Assembly: GCF_000333035.1 (NCBI RefSeq)
Contig: NZ_BANU01000001.1
Span: 124,001 to 188,000 of the forward strand
Length of the DNA stretch: 64,000 nucleotides
Reading direction: 5' to 3'
Source of the DNA: Gordonia sihwensis NBRC 108236
GTDB lineage: Bacteria; Actinomycetota; Actinomycetes; Mycobacteriales; Mycobacteriaceae
Position numbers and translations under genes: made by a program. The notes beneath the pieces are model-generated. The model was given only the letters and a program-made list of their open reading frames with translations, did not search any database and was not told the origin of the DNA. This document shows positions 27,447 through 36,276 of this stretch, in pieces (the stretch's first letter is position 1; each line of letters opens with the position of its first letter).

Positions 27447-28466
27447 GTGAAGTCCACTTTTGCCGGACTGGACCTCGGGACCGGCGAGTTCGCCGGGCAG
27501 GTGCAGGAGTCGCTTCAGCGCGTCGAGGATCTGTTGATCAGCGAGCTGTCGTCAGGGGACGACATCCTGGTCGAAGCCGCCACCCATCTGGCCAAAGCCG
27601 GTGGCAAGCGGTTCCGTCCGATGTTCGCGATCCTCGCCTCGCACTTCGGTACGACTCCGGGGAGCGACGACGTCATCACCTCGGCCACCGTCATCGAGAT
27701 GACCCACCTGGCCACCCTGTACCACGATGACGTCATGGACGAGGCCTCCCTGCGCAGGGGAGCGCCGAGCGCCAACGCGCGCTGGTCCAACTCGATCGCG
27801 ATCCTCGCGGGCGACTTCCTGTTCGCGAGGGCCTCGCACCTGGTGTCGACACTGGGTCCGGAGGCGGTCCGGATCATCGCCGACACCTTCGCCGAACTGG
27901 TGACCGGGCAGATGCGTGAGACCGTCGGCGTCAGCGCCGGCGGCGACCCCATCGATCACTATCTCAAGGTGGTGTGGGAGAAGACGGGGTCGCTGATCGC
28001 GACCGCCGGGCGCTTCGGCGCGTACACCGCCGGCGCCGACGCGACCACCGTCGACACGCTCGCCCGGCTCGGCGACGTGGTGGGCACCGCATTCCAGGTC
28101 TCCGACGACATCATCGACATCGCCTCCGTGAGCGGCGACTCGGGCAAGACGCCCGGCACCGACCTCCGCGAGGGAGTCCACACGCTGCCGGTGCTGCTGG
28201 CGCTCGCGGGCGACGGGCCGGGCAGCGAGCGGTTGTCGCAGCTCCTCGTCGACCCGCAGAGCGGAGCGGCACGACCACTCGTCGACGACGGCGAGGTGAA
28301 CGAGGCCCTGAACCTGCTCGTCGACTCGGCGGGCATGAAGCAGGCCCGCGCTCGCCTGGAGGCGATGGCCGACGAGGCCGACGGGCTCCTCGCCGGTCTG
28401 CCCGCGGGACCGGCGAACGACGCTTTCAGCTCACTCGTGCGCTATACGGTCGACCGCGTCGGCTGA
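27447..28466 (+). CDS. grcC: All-trans polyprenyl diphosphate synthase GrcC-like
   Basis: A 339-residue trans-prenyltransferase that makes the long isoprenoid chain for menaquinone. The first aspartate-rich motif DDVMD is at 94-98, after LYH, and the second DDIID at 220-224; both are intact. GGKRFRPM (52-59) binds isopentenyl diphosphate. The GTG at 27447 is chosen because the family begins near VKSTFAGLDLGTGEF; the longer open frame lies over the menJ promoter. Next to menJ and upstream of htpX, as in Rv0562. Confidence 0.94.
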   Translation: MKSTFAGLDLGTGEFAGQVQESLQRVEDLLISELSSGDDILVEAATHLAKAGGKRFRPMFAILASHFGTTPGSDDVITSATVIEMTHLATLYHDDVMDEASLRRGAPSANARWSNSIAILAGDFLFARASHLVSTLGPEAVRIIADTFAELVTGQMRETVGVSAGGDPIDHYLKVVWEKTGSLIATAGRFGAYTAGADATTVDTLARLGDVVGTAFQVSDDIIDIASVSGDSGKTPGTDLREGVHTLPVLLALAGDGPGSERLSQLLVDPQSGAARPLVDDGEVNEALNLLVDSAGMKQARARLEAMADEADGLLAGLPAGPANDAFSSLVRYTVDRVG

Positions 28467-28593
28467 CCGTCGCGACTCGCGTATTCTTCGCGCGTAGTGA
28501 CTGCGGTAACGGCTGGAACTATCGGGGTGGTCCTGCACGTTTGCCACTGTGAATGAAGTTCTAAGGACAGTGTTCTTCTGACAGTGAGGTGCC

Positions 28594-29463
28594 ATGCATT
28601 TCAACGGCCTCAAGACGGCGGCGTTGATGGGCTTGATGTCCGCGATCATCGTCGGTATCGGTGCGTTGTTCCACAACCCGAACATCCTGGTGTTCTCGGT
28701 TCTGCTCGCCGTGGGCACCAACGCCTACGCCTACTTCAACAGCGCGAAGCTGTCGCTGCGGGCGATGCACGCGCAGCCGGTGACCGAGGTGCAGGCGCCT
28801 GAGCTCTACCGGATCGTGCGCGACCTCGCCACCCAGGCGCACCAGCCGATGCCCGCGCTCTACATCAGTCCCACCGAGTCGCCGAACGCGTTCGCGACGG
28901 GGCGCAATCCCAAGAACGCCGCGGTGTGCTGCACGTCCGGGATCATGCAGTTGCTCGACGAGCGCGAGCTGCGGGCGGTGCTGGGCCACGAGCTCTCCCA
29001 CGTCTACAACCGCGACATCCTGATCAGTTCCGTCGCCGGCGCGATGGCCGCGGTGATCAGCGGCCTGGCCAACATGGCCATGTGGATGGGAGCGTTCGGC
29101 GGCAACCGCGACAACGGGCCCAACCCGCTGGCGATGATCCTGATCGCGATCCTCGGTCCGGTGGCCGCGATGGTGATCCAGATGTCGGTGTCCCGGTCGC
29201 GGGAGTACCAGGCCGACGCGTCGGGCGCGGAGCTCACCGGTGATCCGCTGGCGCTCGCATCCGCGCTCTCGAAGATCTCGGGCGGCATCGCCGCCGCACC
29301 GCTGCCTCCGACGCCGGATCTGGCGAACCAGTCGCACCTGATGATCGAGAGCCCGTTCCGCCCCGGCGAGAAGCTGTCGCGCCTGTTCTCCACGCACCCG
29401 CCGACCGCCGACCGGATCGCGCGGCTCCACGCGATGGCGCGCAACGGCGGTCAGCGGTTCTGA
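28594..29463 (+). CDS. htpX: HtpX membrane zinc metalloprotease
   Basis: A 289-residue M48B protease. Two N-terminal helices span about 8-47, the zinc motif HELSH is at 132-136, two more hydrophobic segments follow (about 142-195), and the third zinc ligand is the glutamate in [10 protein letters not shown] near 205. It degrades misfolded membrane proteins. Upstream, at 28566-28572 and 28580-28586, GACAGTG is directly repeated, with an inverted CACTGT at 28545-28550. Its stop overlaps the convergent membrane-protein gene by 13 bp. Same place as Rv0563. Confidence 0.95.
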   Translation: MHFNGLKTAALMGLMSAIIVGIGALFHNPNILVFSVLLAVGTNAYAYFNSAKLSLRAMHAQPVTEVQAPELYRIVRDLATQAHQPMPALYISPTESPNAFATGRNPKNAAVCCTSGIMQLLDERELRAVLGHELSHVYNRDILISSVAGAMAAVISGLANMAMWMGAFGGNRDNGPNPLAMILIAILGPVAAMVIQMSVSRSREYQADASGAELTGDPLALASALSKISGGIAAAPLPPTPDLANQSHLMIESPFRPGEKLSRLFSTHPPTADRIARLHAMARNGGQRF

Positions 29464-29921
29464 TCCTGCTTCCGCTTCGCCGCCCAGCGCCCGACGAGCA
29501 CCGCGGCGAGGGCCCCGACGACTCCTCCGGCGACGGCCCCGCCGACGCCGTCGCCGGGATCGATTTCGGCGATGACGGCCGTGGCCATCGAGACCGCGCA
29601 GCCCCCGAAGTAGCAGCCGATCAGAGCGGTGCGCACCCACGACTCGCCGCCGTAGGCGAGGGCGTGGGCGTCGACGCCGCGAGCCCGGCAGTACCGCTGC
29701 CACTCGACCGACGGGATCAGCAGTCCGAGGAAGAAGGCCACGGTGACCCAGGCGGGAACGAACCACGCGGACACCGCGGCCAGCGTCCACAGCAGGATCG
29801 TCGCCAGTATGAACACGTAGGCGTAGGCCTCGAGCATCACGGCCCGTTCGCGCTCGTCGCCCCACGAGTCGTCGGTGTTGCGCAGCAGGAGCGCGGGAAG
29901 GGTCTTCGTCTGAGGTGACAT
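29451..29921 (-). CDS. Small membrane protein in an operon with XRE regulator
   Basis: A 156-residue protein. A polar start ([30 protein letters not shown]) is followed by four hydrophobic segments at about 33-52, 55-72, 98-115 and 125-142, ending in a basic tail [12 protein letters not shown]. The layout resembles small membrane partners found downstream of short XRE regulators in Gram-positive bacteria (the DUF2178-like group), but I cannot confirm the family. The ATG at 29921 directly follows the XRE gene stop, so the two are co-transcribed. Its 3' end overlaps htpX by 13 bp. Function is unknown; a membrane-stress role is only a guess. Confidence 0.7.
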   Translation of the reverse strand: MSPQTKTLPALLLRNTDDSWGDERERAVMLEAYAYVFILATILLWTLAAVSAWFVPAWVTVAFFLGLLIPSVEWQRYCRARGVDAHALAYGGESWVRTALIGCYFGGCAVSMATAVIAEIDPGDGVGGAVAGGVVGALAAVLVGRWAAKRKQDQNR

Positions 29922-29922
29922 G

Positions 29923-30132
29923 TCAGTGCTCCTCGGGTAGCGGAAAAAGCTCTTCGACCGAACTGTTCAAGGTCCGAGCTATCCGAATCGCCAGATACAC
30001 CGACGGTGCGTAGTCGCCTCGCTCCAGCGAGACCACCGTCTGCCGGCTGACACCCACCGCCGTGGCGAGATCTGCCTGCCGCAGACCGGCTCGAGTGCGT
30101 GCCGCCTTCACCGGTGACGGAGTTTCGGACAT
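29923..30132 (-). CDS. Short XRE/Cro-type helix-turn-helix regulator
   Basis: A protein of about 69 residues, almost only the HTH_3 domain: VKAARTRAGLRQADLATAVGVSRQTVVSLERGDYAPS, with SRQTVVSLERG as recognition helix and LAIRIARTLNSSVEELF as the last helices. This is the short repressor class of about 65-75 residues. The ATG at 30132 is preferred over an in-frame TTG at 30144 that lies inside the operator dyad. Immediately upstream is a perfect 15-bp inverted repeat, the expected site for autoregulation. A membrane protein gene follows 1 bp after the stop. Confidence 0.85.
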   Translation of the reverse strand: MSETPSPVKAARTRAGLRQADLATAVGVSRQTVVSLERGDYAPSVYLAIRIARTLNSSVEELFPLPEEH

Positions 30133-30138
30133 GCAAGA

Positions 30139-30180
30139 AGTCAAGCCGACTTGTCATCAGTGTGTCAAGTCGGCTTGACT
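30139..30180. promoter_or_regulatory. Perfect 15-bp inverted repeat, XRE operator candidate
   Basis: AGTCAAGCCGACTTG at 30139-30153 is exactly repeated in reverse complement, CAAGTCGGCTTGACT at 30166-30180, with a 12-bp spacer. The near arm ends 7 bp before the XRE start codon at 30132. A TTGACA -35-like box on the minus strand at 30163-30168 overlaps the far arm and spacer, but no good -10 could be assigned. Binding here would block the regulator's own transcription or translation initiation. No T-tract follows, so a terminator is unlikely. Confidence 0.7.
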
Positions 30181-30209
30181 CGGGGTCTGTCGCTGAGGAG
30201 CTGCGAGGG

Positions 30210-30701
30210 CTAGCGGTAGTTCACGAACTGCAGCGCGATGCCGAAGTCCTCGCCTTTGAGCAATGCGATGACGGCCTGCAGATCGTCGCGCTTCTTCGAC
30301 GAGACGCGCAGCTCGTCGCCCTGGATCTGAGCCTTGACTCCCTTGGGGCCTTCGTCACGGATCTTCTTCGAGATCTTCTTGGCGTGCTCGGAGTCGATGC
30401 CCTGGACCAGCTCTCCGGTGATCTTAAAAGTCTTGCCAGAGGAGACGGGCTCGCCGGCGTCGAACGCCTTGAGGGAGATGTCCCGACGGATCAGTTTCTC
30501 CTTGAACACCTCGAGGCCGGCCAGGGCGCGCTCCTCGGCGTCGGAGGTGATCACGATCTTCTCTTCACCGGACCAGTCGATGGTGGTGTTGGTGCCGCGG
30601 AAGTCGTAGCGCTGCGAGAGTTCCTTGCCCGCCTGGTTGAGGGCGTTGTCGACCTCCTGGCGGTCGACCTTGCTCACGACGTCAAACGAAGAATCAGCCA
30701 T
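30210..30701 (-). CDS. yajQ: YajQ-family cyclic-di-GMP/nucleotide-binding protein
   Basis: A 163-residue protein with the DUF520/YajQ pair of alpha/beta domains. The N-terminal [20 protein letters not shown] and the RYDFRGT segment near residue 34 are diagnostic, and the C-terminal [21 protein letters not shown] lies near 125-145. The length is standard. Some members bind cyclic di-GMP and act as effectors, others bind tRNA or nucleotides; which applies here is unknown. The ATG at 30701 is read clearly; the gene is alone between the XRE operon and the tRNA cluster. Confidence 0.93.
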   Translation of the reverse strand: MADSSFDVVSKVDRQEVDNALNQAGKELSQRYDFRGTNTTIDWSGEEKIVITSDAEERALAGLEVFKEKLIRRDISLKAFDAGEPVSSGKTFKITGELVQGIDSEHAKKISKKIRDEGPKGVKAQIQGDELRVSSKKRDDLQAVIALLKGEDFGIALQFVNYR

Positions 30702-30828
30702 GAGAACCAGCCTATCAGCGGTCTGAACAGCAGATTTGCGCGGACATACGGGGTACGTTGTATTCTTCTACCCGTTGCCTTCACCGGACTTCTCCGCGCG
30801 AGCGGAGCGGTTTCGTGGACGGCGGCAC

Positions 30829-30908
30829 GGCAGATTGCCCGAGCGGCCAAAGGGAGCGGATTGTAAATCCGTCGCGCAAGCTACATAGGTTCGAATCCTA
30901 TATCTGCC
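30829..30908 (+). tRNA. tRNA-Tyr (GTA)
   Basis: The acceptor GGCAGAT at 30829 pairs with ATCTGCC at 30901-30907, and the discriminator is A. The anticodon stem GCGGA/TCCGT encloses TTGTAAA with anticodon GTA. The T arm is ATAGG/CCTAT around TTCGAAT, and a long variable arm (type II, expected for Tyr) lies between. CCA is not encoded. Confidence 0.93.
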
Positions 30909-31031
30909 ACTGAGGACTTGCACCGCGCATAATCGGCGTGACCAGCGGTTTTGGTTAAACTGAGAGCGTGTGTGTAACCTCGTTGAGGCTCTTCGGTTAC
31001 GGACTGTTCGCAGGCTGGATCCGGACGGCAC

Positions 31032-31104
31032 GCCCCCTTAGCTCAGTCGGCAGAGCGTTTCCATGGTAAGGAAAAGGTCGACGGTTCGATTCCGTCAGGG
31101 GGCT
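31032..31104 (+). tRNA. tRNA-Thr (GGT)
   Basis: The acceptor GCCCCCT at 31032-31038 pairs with AGGGGGC at 31097-31103, discriminator T. The anticodon stem TTTCC/GGAAA holds ATGGTAA with anticodon GGT. The D arm is GCTCAGTCGGCAGAGC and the T arm GACGG/CCGTC around TTCGATT. Same place as the Thr tRNA upstream of rpmG in M. tuberculosis. Confidence 0.95.
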
Positions 31105-31140
31105 CGCTTGGTTGTGACCGACTCGGTCGCGGCCGAACAG

Positions 31141-31214
31141 GGCGGTGTAGCTCAGCTGGTTAGAGCGCACGACTCATAATCGTGAGGTCGGGGGATCGAG
31201 TCCCCCCACCGCTA
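31141..31214 (+). tRNA. tRNA-Met (CAT), elongator type
   Basis: The acceptor GGCGGTG at 31141-31147 pairs with CACCGCT at 31207-31213 through a terminal G-U pair, discriminator A. The anticodon arm ACGACTCATAATCGT carries CAT. The normal first-position pairing and the absence of the three G-C pairs of initiator tRNA in the anticodon stem mark it as elongator. A CAT tRNA modified to read AUA is a small possibility. Confidence 0.9.
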
Positions 31215-31295
31215 CACATACCGCCTGCGCACGGTGGGACCTCGGCCCCCAAGCGTGGGACCGAAGAACTGCAAGACGCGAAAGTAGGCAACAAA

Positions 31296-31463
31296 GTGGC
31301 TTCCTCAACCGATGTGCGGCCGAAGATCACCTTGGCGTGCGAGGTGTGCAAGCACCGCAACTACATCACCAAGAAGAATCGTCGCAACGACCCCGACCGT
31401 CTCGAGCTGAAGAAGTTCTGCCCGAACTGCGGTAAGCACGAGACTCACAAGGAGTCGCGCTGA
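31296..31463 (+). CDS. rpmG: 50S ribosomal protein L33
   Basis: A 55-residue L33. The two zinc-type cysteine pairs CEVC (near 14-17) and CPNC (near 43-46) are both present, so this is the zinc-binding C+ form. [22 protein letters not shown] is the family core. The start is the GTG at 31296, since upstream in-frame codons run into tRNA-Met. It is followed by a strong terminator. The genome is likely to hold a second, cysteine-free L33 used under zinc limitation, but it is not in this window. Confidence 0.96.
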   Translation: MASSTDVRPKITLACEVCKHRNYITKKNRRNDPDRLELKKFCPNCGKHETHKESR

Positions 31464-31499
31464 GGCGTCGTCGCTTCCGCGACCCCTCCCGAGCATTTC

Positions 31500-31539
31500 A
31501 ACGAGCCGTCTCACTTGGTGAGACGGCTCGTTTGATTTT
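31500..31539 (+). terminator. Intrinsic terminator after rpmG
   Basis: A 15-bp perfect stem, AACGAGCCGTCTCAC at 31500-31514 with its complement at 31518-31532, has a 3-nt TTG loop and is followed by TGATTTT. It separates the tRNA/rpmG unit from hadAB. Confidence 0.9.
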
Positions 31540-31663
31540 GTCCGGAGCCGATCGGAGTGGACAATCTTCGTAACGAATCAGTTGCGAATCGTTTCCCCGG
31601 AGGCCTTGTTCCACACCGATCGCCGGGGCCGTGCGGCCTGACCGCGCCGAGTGAGGAGACACC

Positions 31664-32749
31664 GTGACCGGTCAGCTGGAGGACATTCGGGTCGACAACC
31701 CACTGGAGGCTGCGCCGATGGGCGATCCGACCGCGGCGGAGGTCGCTGAACACACCAAGTCGATGGTCGGTTTCAAGTACACCGTCGACGACTACTACGA
31801 AGTCGGTCGTCAGGACATCCGCAGGCATGCGCGGGCGGTCCAGGACTCCCATCCGGCGTTCTGGGACGAGGCAGAGGCCGCGAAGCTCGGCCACGACACG
31901 CTCTTCGCGCACCCGACCTTCGTCTCGGTGCTCGGACTCATCGCGCAACGCAGGCTGTTCGACGACGTGATCACCGGATACGACATGTGGCAGATCATGC
32001 AGACCGATCAGCGGCTGATCATGCACCAGCCGATGCGCTTGGGCGACCGGCTGGTCTGCGACGTCTCGCTCGAGTCGTTCCGGCAGTCGATGGGCGCCGA
32101 CCTGCTCGTCAGCAAGAACATCATCTGGAATCAGCACGAGGAGCCGGTGATGACGACCTTCACCTCGGTGGCCGCCCGACCCTCGGTGGATGTGGATCCG
32201 GGACTCGTCGCGAAGCTCAACGAAGTGATGATGCAGGTGGACGTCGATCCCGCGGTCGGGAAGACCGTGCACGGACCGTTCAGCAGGTACGACGAGCCCG
32301 ACCCGGTGGTGGAGCCCAAGGCCTACGGGGCTATCGACTTCGACACCCTCGAAGTGGGGCAGGAACTCCCGCAGGTCACCAAGACCCTCACGCTCGGAAA
32401 CCTGGTGAACTACGCGGGCGTCTCGGGCGACCCGAACCCCATCCACTTCTCGCCGGAGGTCGCGGAGGCGGTCGGCCTCGAGAGCGTGGTGGCGCATGGA
32501 ATGCAGACGATGGGCCTCGGTGCCAGCGTCATCGGCTCGTTCGTCGGAGACCCCGCGGCCATCCACGAGTACAACGTGCGGTTCACCAGTCCGGTCTACG
32601 TGCCGGCGGTCGGCGCGGCGCAGGTGGACTTCGGCGGCAAGGTCAAGTCTCTCGACCCGCAGACCCGGCGGGGAGTGATCGCGCTGGTCGCCAAGCAGTC
32701 CGGGCGGAAGATCTTCGGCCGCGCGCAGGCGCTGGTGCAGTTCAACTGA
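31664..32749 (+). CDS. hadAB: Fused (3R)-hydroxyacyl-ACP dehydratase HadA-HadB
   Basis: A 361-residue protein with two hotdog MaoC-like domains. Residues about 33-175 match HadA (VGFKYTVDDYYEVGRQDIR, FAHPTFVSVLG), a domain without the catalytic pair. Residues about 220-361 match HadB (IDFDTLEVGQELPQ, then YAGVSGDPNPIHFSPEVA) with catalytic D256 and H261 in the standard five-residue spacing. In M. tuberculosis these are two adjacent genes, hadA and hadB, followed by hadC; here they are joined and no hadC follows. The enzyme dehydrates 3-hydroxyacyl-AcpM in FAS-II mycolate elongation. The GTG at 31664 follows GAGGAG. Confidence 0.92.
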   Translation: MTGQLEDIRVDNPLEAAPMGDPTAAEVAEHTKSMVGFKYTVDDYYEVGRQDIRRHARAVQDSHPAFWDEAEAAKLGHDTLFAHPTFVSVLGLIAQRRLFDDVITGYDMWQIMQTDQRLIMHQPMRLGDRLVCDVSLESFRQSMGADLLVSKNIIWNQHEEPVMTTFTSVAARPSVDVDPGLVAKLNEVMMQVDVDPAVGKTVHGPFSRYDEPDPVVEPKAYGAIDFDTLEVGQELPQVTKTLTLGNLVNYAGVSGDPNPIHFSPEVAEAVGLESVVAHGMQTMGLGASVIGSFVGDPAAIHEYNVRFTSPVYVPAVGAAQVDFGGKVKSLDPQTRRGVIALVAKQSGRKIFGRAQALVQFN

Positions 32750-32769
32750 CGCCGCCCAGTCGGGGCGAG

Positions 32770-32799
32770 TTGGGGCGAGCGGCAGCTTTGCTCTACACT
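32770..32799 (+). promoter_or_regulatory. Probable promoter of tRNA-Trp/secE/nusG
   Basis: TTGGGG at 32770-32775 and TACACT at 32794-32799 are 18 bp apart, about 95 bp upstream of tRNA-Trp. The -10 box fits the actinobacterial TANNNT form. No terminator is seen between tRNA-Trp and secE, so the tRNA may be processed from a longer message. Confidence 0.5.
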
Positions 32800-32896
32800 C
32801 ATCTGAGTCTGATGCTTCAGAATCACGCGCTGCCTGAGGGTGGCGCGTTGGTTTTGTTAGCCTTGGATCAAAGTGTGGGTCGACGGGCCCGCGCAA

Positions 32897-32969
<73 letters not shown>

Positions 32970-33008
32970 CCCACCGGGGCACTAGCAGACGAAGGGATCG
33001 GTGAGAAG

Positions 33009-33392
33009 GTGGCCAAGCGAGATCGCAAGGCTTCTTCAGACGTCAACGACGATCTGGTGGTCGACGACGTCGCCCAGTCCGACTCCGCCGAACTGCGTCC
33101 CAGCGGCAAGCGCTCCGCGCGCGGCCGTCGGGGTGCCGGCTCTGCGACCGCGGTCGCAGAGCGTACCGCCGAGTCCGCCGCGACCGATACCGGCGTCAGC
33201 CGCAATCCGTTCGTCCGCATCTGGACCTTCCTCAAGCAGGTCGTGTCGGAGATGCGGAAGGTGGTGTGGCCGACTCGCAACGAGATGGTCAACTACGTGA
33301 TCGCCGTCTTCGCGTTCGTCGTGGTGGTCACGGCGTTCATCGCCGGCCTGGACATCGGATTCGCCAAGCTGACCCTGCTGGTGTTCGGCTGA
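33009..33392 (+). CDS. secE: Preprotein translocase subunit SecE
   Basis: A 127-residue single-span SecE. The first roughly 65 residues are charged and Ser/Ala-rich, an extension common in actinobacteria. The conserved core is FLKQVVSEMRKVVWPTRNEMVNY (about 78-100), followed by the membrane helix VIAVFAFVVVVTAFIAGLDIG. SecE joins SecY and SecG in the export channel. The start is the GTG at 33009; an AAGGGA site lies 11 bp upstream. It precedes nusG, as in nearly all bacteria. Confidence 0.95.
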   Translation: MAKRDRKASSDVNDDLVVDDVAQSDSAELRPSGKRSARGRRGAGSATAVAERTAESAATDTGVSRNPFVRIWTFLKQVVSEMRKVVWPTRNEMVNYVIAVFAFVVVVTAFIAGLDIGFAKLTLLVFG

Positions 33393-33447
33393 CAGGCAAC
33401 TATTACAGGGCGGCCAGCCCGAGTGACCAACGAAGGAGCGTGGGGCA

Positions 33448-34197
33448 GTGAGCACCCCGGAGAACGAGATCGAATCGCCGGAGATCGGCGACGAGACCGC
33501 CGAGGCCACGCCGGTGGATGTGTCCGCTGACGACGTGGACCAGAACGCCGAGGTCACCGAAGCCGTCGATCCGGTCGCCGAGTTGAAGGCGCAGCTGCGC
33601 CGCCTGCCCGGGGAGTGGTACGTCATCCACTCGTACGCGGGCTACGAGAACAAGGTGAAGACCAACCTGGAGACGCGCGTCCAGAACCTGGACGTCGGCG
33701 ACTACATCTTCCAGGTCGAGGTGCCGACCGAAGAGGTCACCGAGATCAAGAACGGCCAGCCGAAGAAGGTCAACCGCAAGGTGCTTCCCGGCTACATCCT
33801 GGTGCGGATGGAACTCAACGACGAATCGTGGAGCGCCGTCCGCAACACCCCGGGAGTGACCGGATTCGTGGGCATGACCTCGCGTCCGTCGCCGCTCTCG
33901 ATCAAGGAAGTGGTGCAGTTCCTGATGCCGCGCGCCGAGGTCCGCAAGGCGGAGGCCGCCAAGGCCGCCGCGGCTGCGGGCGAGAGCGTCGAGGCCGCTG
34001 CCGCCGCCGCGTCGAACCTCGTCGAGGTCGACTTCGAGGTCGGCGAGTCGGTCACCGTCATGGACGGACCGTTCGCGACCCTGCCGGCCTCCATCAGCGA
34101 GGTCAACACCGAACAGCGCAAGGTGAAGGTGCTCGTCTCGATCTTCGGTCGTGAGACCCCGGTCGAGCTCGGCTTCAACCAGGTCGAAAAGCTCTGA
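33448..34197 (+). CDS. nusG: Transcription termination/antitermination factor NusG
   Basis: A 249-residue NusG. An acidic N-terminal extension of about 48 residues is followed by the NGN domain ([21 protein letters not shown]) and the KOW domain ([23 protein letters not shown] near 194-216). A linker rich in Ala and Glu (about 168-190) joins them. It binds RNA polymerase and, in actinobacteria, promotes pausing and termination. GTG start at 33448 with a GAAGGAG site 8 bp upstream. Confidence 0.97.
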   Translation: MSTPENEIESPEIGDETAEATPVDVSADDVDQNAEVTEAVDPVAELKAQLRRLPGEWYVIHSYAGYENKVKTNLETRVQNLDVGDYIFQVEVPTEEVTEIKNGQPKKVNRKVLPGYILVRMELNDESWSAVRNTPGVTGFVGMTSRPSPLSIKEVVQFLMPRAEVRKAEAAKAAAAAGESVEAAAAAASNLVEVDFEVGESVTVMDGPFATLPASISEVNTEQRKVKVLVSIFGRETPVELGFNQVEKL

Positions 34198-34288
34198 CCT
34201 CGCGCCGCAGCCGTCGAGCGCTGTGACCAGAATTGAGACTTCCGCGTATCCAGCGTGCGCGGATCTGTAGGAAAAAGGACAAGAGGAC

Positions 34289-34723
34289 ATGCCTCCCAAG
34301 AAGAAGAAGATCGCCGGAATCATCAAGCTCCAGATCCAGGCGGGCCAGGCCAACCCGGCGCCGCCCGTGGGGCCGGCGCTTGGTCAGCACGGCGTGAACA
34401 TCATGGAGTTCTGCAAGGCGTACAACGCCGCGACCGAATCGCAGCGCGGCAACGTGGTGCCGGTCGAGATCTTCGTGTACGAAGACCGCTCGTTCGACTT
34501 CAAGCTCAAGACCCCGCCGGCCGCCAAGCTGCTGCTCAAGGCCGCAGGTCTGCAGAAGGGTTCGGGTGAGCCGCACGTCAACAAGGTCGGCAAGGTGACC
34601 ATGGACCAGGTCCGCGAGATCGCCAAGACCAAGACCGAGGACCTCAACGCCAACGACATCGAGGCGGCCGCCAAGATCATCGCCGGCACCGCGCGTTCGA
34701 TGGGCATCACGGTCGAGGGCTGA
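34289..34723 (+). CDS. rplK: 50S ribosomal protein L11
   Basis: A 144-residue L11 with the N-terminal [27 protein letters not shown] (cited by its ends; it begins near residue 6) including the proline pair that contacts the thiostrepton loop, and the C-terminal rRNA-binding domain ending [13 protein letters not shown]. Length and motifs are complete. It lies with rplA in the usual nusG-rplK-rplA order; the GAGGAC site precedes the ATG. Forms the GTPase-associated centre. Confidence 0.98.
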
Positions 34724-34829
34724 ATCCCTCATCCGAGAGACCGATACCTGAAACACCCCGTGGGAGGGCCGCGCTCGGCCCACTAACCACTAACTCCCGC
34801 CGATACGGCGGGGAGAAGGAACAGAGCAC

Positions 34830-35540
34830 ATGAGCAAGAAGAGCAAGGCCTACCAGGCCGCCGCCGAGAAGATCGACCGCGACAAGCTGTACAGCCCGCT
34901 GGAGGCTGTGACGCTTGCGAAGGACACGTCTTCGAAGAACACCGACGCCACCGTCGAGGTCGCCATGCGACTGGGCGTCGACCCCCGCAAGGCCGACCAG
35001 ATGGTCCGCGGCACCGTCAACCTGCCGAACGGCACCGGTAAGACCGCCCGCGTCATCGTCTTCGCCGCCGGTGACAAGGCCACCGAGGCGGCTGCGGCCG
35101 GTGCGGACGAGGTCGGCGCCGAGGACCTGATCGAGAAGATCCAGGGCGGGTGGCTCGACTTCGACGCCGCGATCGCGACGCCGGACCAGATGGCCAAGGT
35201 CGGCCGTATCGCGCGAGTCCTCGGACCGCGCGGCCTGATGCCGAACCCGAAGACCGGCACCGTGACCACCGATGTCACCAAGGCCGTCAACGACATCAAG
35301 GGCGGCAAGATCAGCTTCCGCGTCGACAAGGCCGCGAACCTGCACTTCGTCATCGGCAAGGCGTCGTTCGACGCCGCCAAGCTGGCCGAGAACTACGGCG
35401 CCGCGTACGACGAGATCATGCGCGCCAAGCCGTCGGCCGCCAAGGGCCGCTACCTGAAGAAGGTCACCGTCTCGACCAACACCGGCCCGGGCATCCAGGT
35501 CGATCCCGCGGTCTCGCGCAACTTCACCGAAGAGGCCTGA
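34830..35540 (+). CDS. rplA: 50S ribosomal protein L1
   Basis: A 236-residue L1 with the signature [25 protein letters not shown] near residues 125-150 and the N-terminal [18 protein letters not shown]1 builds the stalk near the E site and, in many bacteria, represses its own mRNA. The 106-bp gap after rplK contains GCCGATACGGCGGGGAGAAGG just before the start codon region, which could hold an L1-binding fold; this was not modelled. A strong terminator follows the stop. Confidence 0.98.
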   Translation: MSKKSKAYQAAAEKIDRDKLYSPLEAVTLAKDTSSKNTDATVEVAMRLGVDPRKADQMVRGTVNLPNGTGKTARVIVFAAGDKATEAAAAGADEVGAEDLIEKIQGGWLDFDAAIATPDQMAKVGRIARVLGPRGLMPNPKTGTVTTDVTKAVNDIKGGKISFRVDKAANLHFVIGKASFDAAKLAENYGAAYDEIMRAKPSAAKGRYLKKVTVSTNTGPGIQVDPAVSRNFTEEA

Positions 35541-35558
35541 TCCTCAGCAGAGCCTGAG

Positions 35559-35596
35559 AAAAGGGGGCACCGCCGATCGGCGGTGCCCCCTTTTCT
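35559..35596 (+). terminator. Bidirectional-type terminator after rplA
   Basis: AAAAGGGGGCACCGCC at 35559-35574, loop GATC, and GGCGGTGCCCCCTTTT at 35579-35594 make a perfect 16-bp stem with T-runs on both strands. It ends the rplK-rplA transcript and the convergent citrate-regulator transcript whose stop is at 35599. Confidence 0.95.
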
Positions 35597-35598
35597 CG

Positions 35599-36276
35599 TC
35601 ATCGGGCGCGGCGATACTCCTGACGCGGACGGCCGGTTCCGCCGTATTGCAGTGACATCCGGAGCGCGCCGCAGTCGACCAGGGCTGCGAGATGGCGCCG
35701 AGCGGTCGCCGCGGAGACTCCCACTCGGGCCGACACGTCGTCGGCGAAGAGCACCGAGTCCGGGCCGAACAGGTCGAGTATGCGCTGCTCGGTCGGTGAG
35801 GGGTTGTCGTTGCGCTTGGCGGTGGCAGGCTTCCCGAAGCGCAGCGCTCCGAGCGCTGAGTCGACGGCAGACTGATCGACGTCCGCGGAGTCCAGTACAC
35901 GGCGGTACTGGATGTATCCGGCGAGGCGGCGCGCGAGGTCGGCGTCGGCGAAGGGCTTGATCAGGTAGCTCAGCGCGCCGGCGCGCATCGCCGACCGGAC
36001 AGCGGCTGAATCGGTCTCCGCGCCGACGACGAAGCAGTCGCGATCGAGTTCGCCGATCAGGTCGATCCCCGAGCCGTCCGGCAGGTACACGTCGAGCAGC
36101 ACCAGTTCGATCTCGGGGTGGTCGGCCAGTGCCGTACGCGCCGCCGCGATGGAGCCCGCGCGAGCGACCACGCGGAAGCCCTGCACCGCGGCGACGATCG
36201 CGGAGTGCAGGGCGGCGACCCGGAAGTCGTCGTCGACCACGAGCACCCCGTAGTCGGTCTCAGTCATCAGATTCAT
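35599..36276 (-). CDS. CitB/DcuR-type response regulator
   Basis: A 225-residue response regulator. Residues 10-130 form the receiver: acidic pocket VDDD (14-17), phosphoacceptor D62 in LLDVYLPDG, and the lysine in YLIKPF near 106. Residues about 155-225 form an HTH domain of the DcuR/CitB class (SARVGVSAATARRHLAALVDCG). The start is ATG at 36276 or 36267; both overlap the kinase stop (17 or 8 bp), so kinase and regulator are coupled. It probably activates the adjacent carboxylate transporter. Confidence 0.92.
   Translation of the reverse strand: MNLMTETDYGVLVVDDDFRVAALHSAIVAAVQGFRVVARAGSIAAARTALADHPEIELVLLDVYLPDGSGIDLIGELDRDCFVVGAETDSAAVRSAMRAGALSYLIKPFADADLARRLAGYIQYRRVLDSADVDQSAVDSALGALRFGKPATAKRNDNPSPTEQRILDLFGPDSVLFADDVSARVGVSAATARRHLAALVDCGALRMSLQYGGTGRPRQEYRRAR

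Noticed and set aside
30133..30144. TTG start for the XRE regulator at 30144.
   Set aside because: The ATG at 30132 gives the normal family length and the TTG lies in the operator arm.
31182..31295. An upstream extension of rpmG.
   Set aside because: It would run back into tRNA-Met, and L33 is normally about 55 residues.
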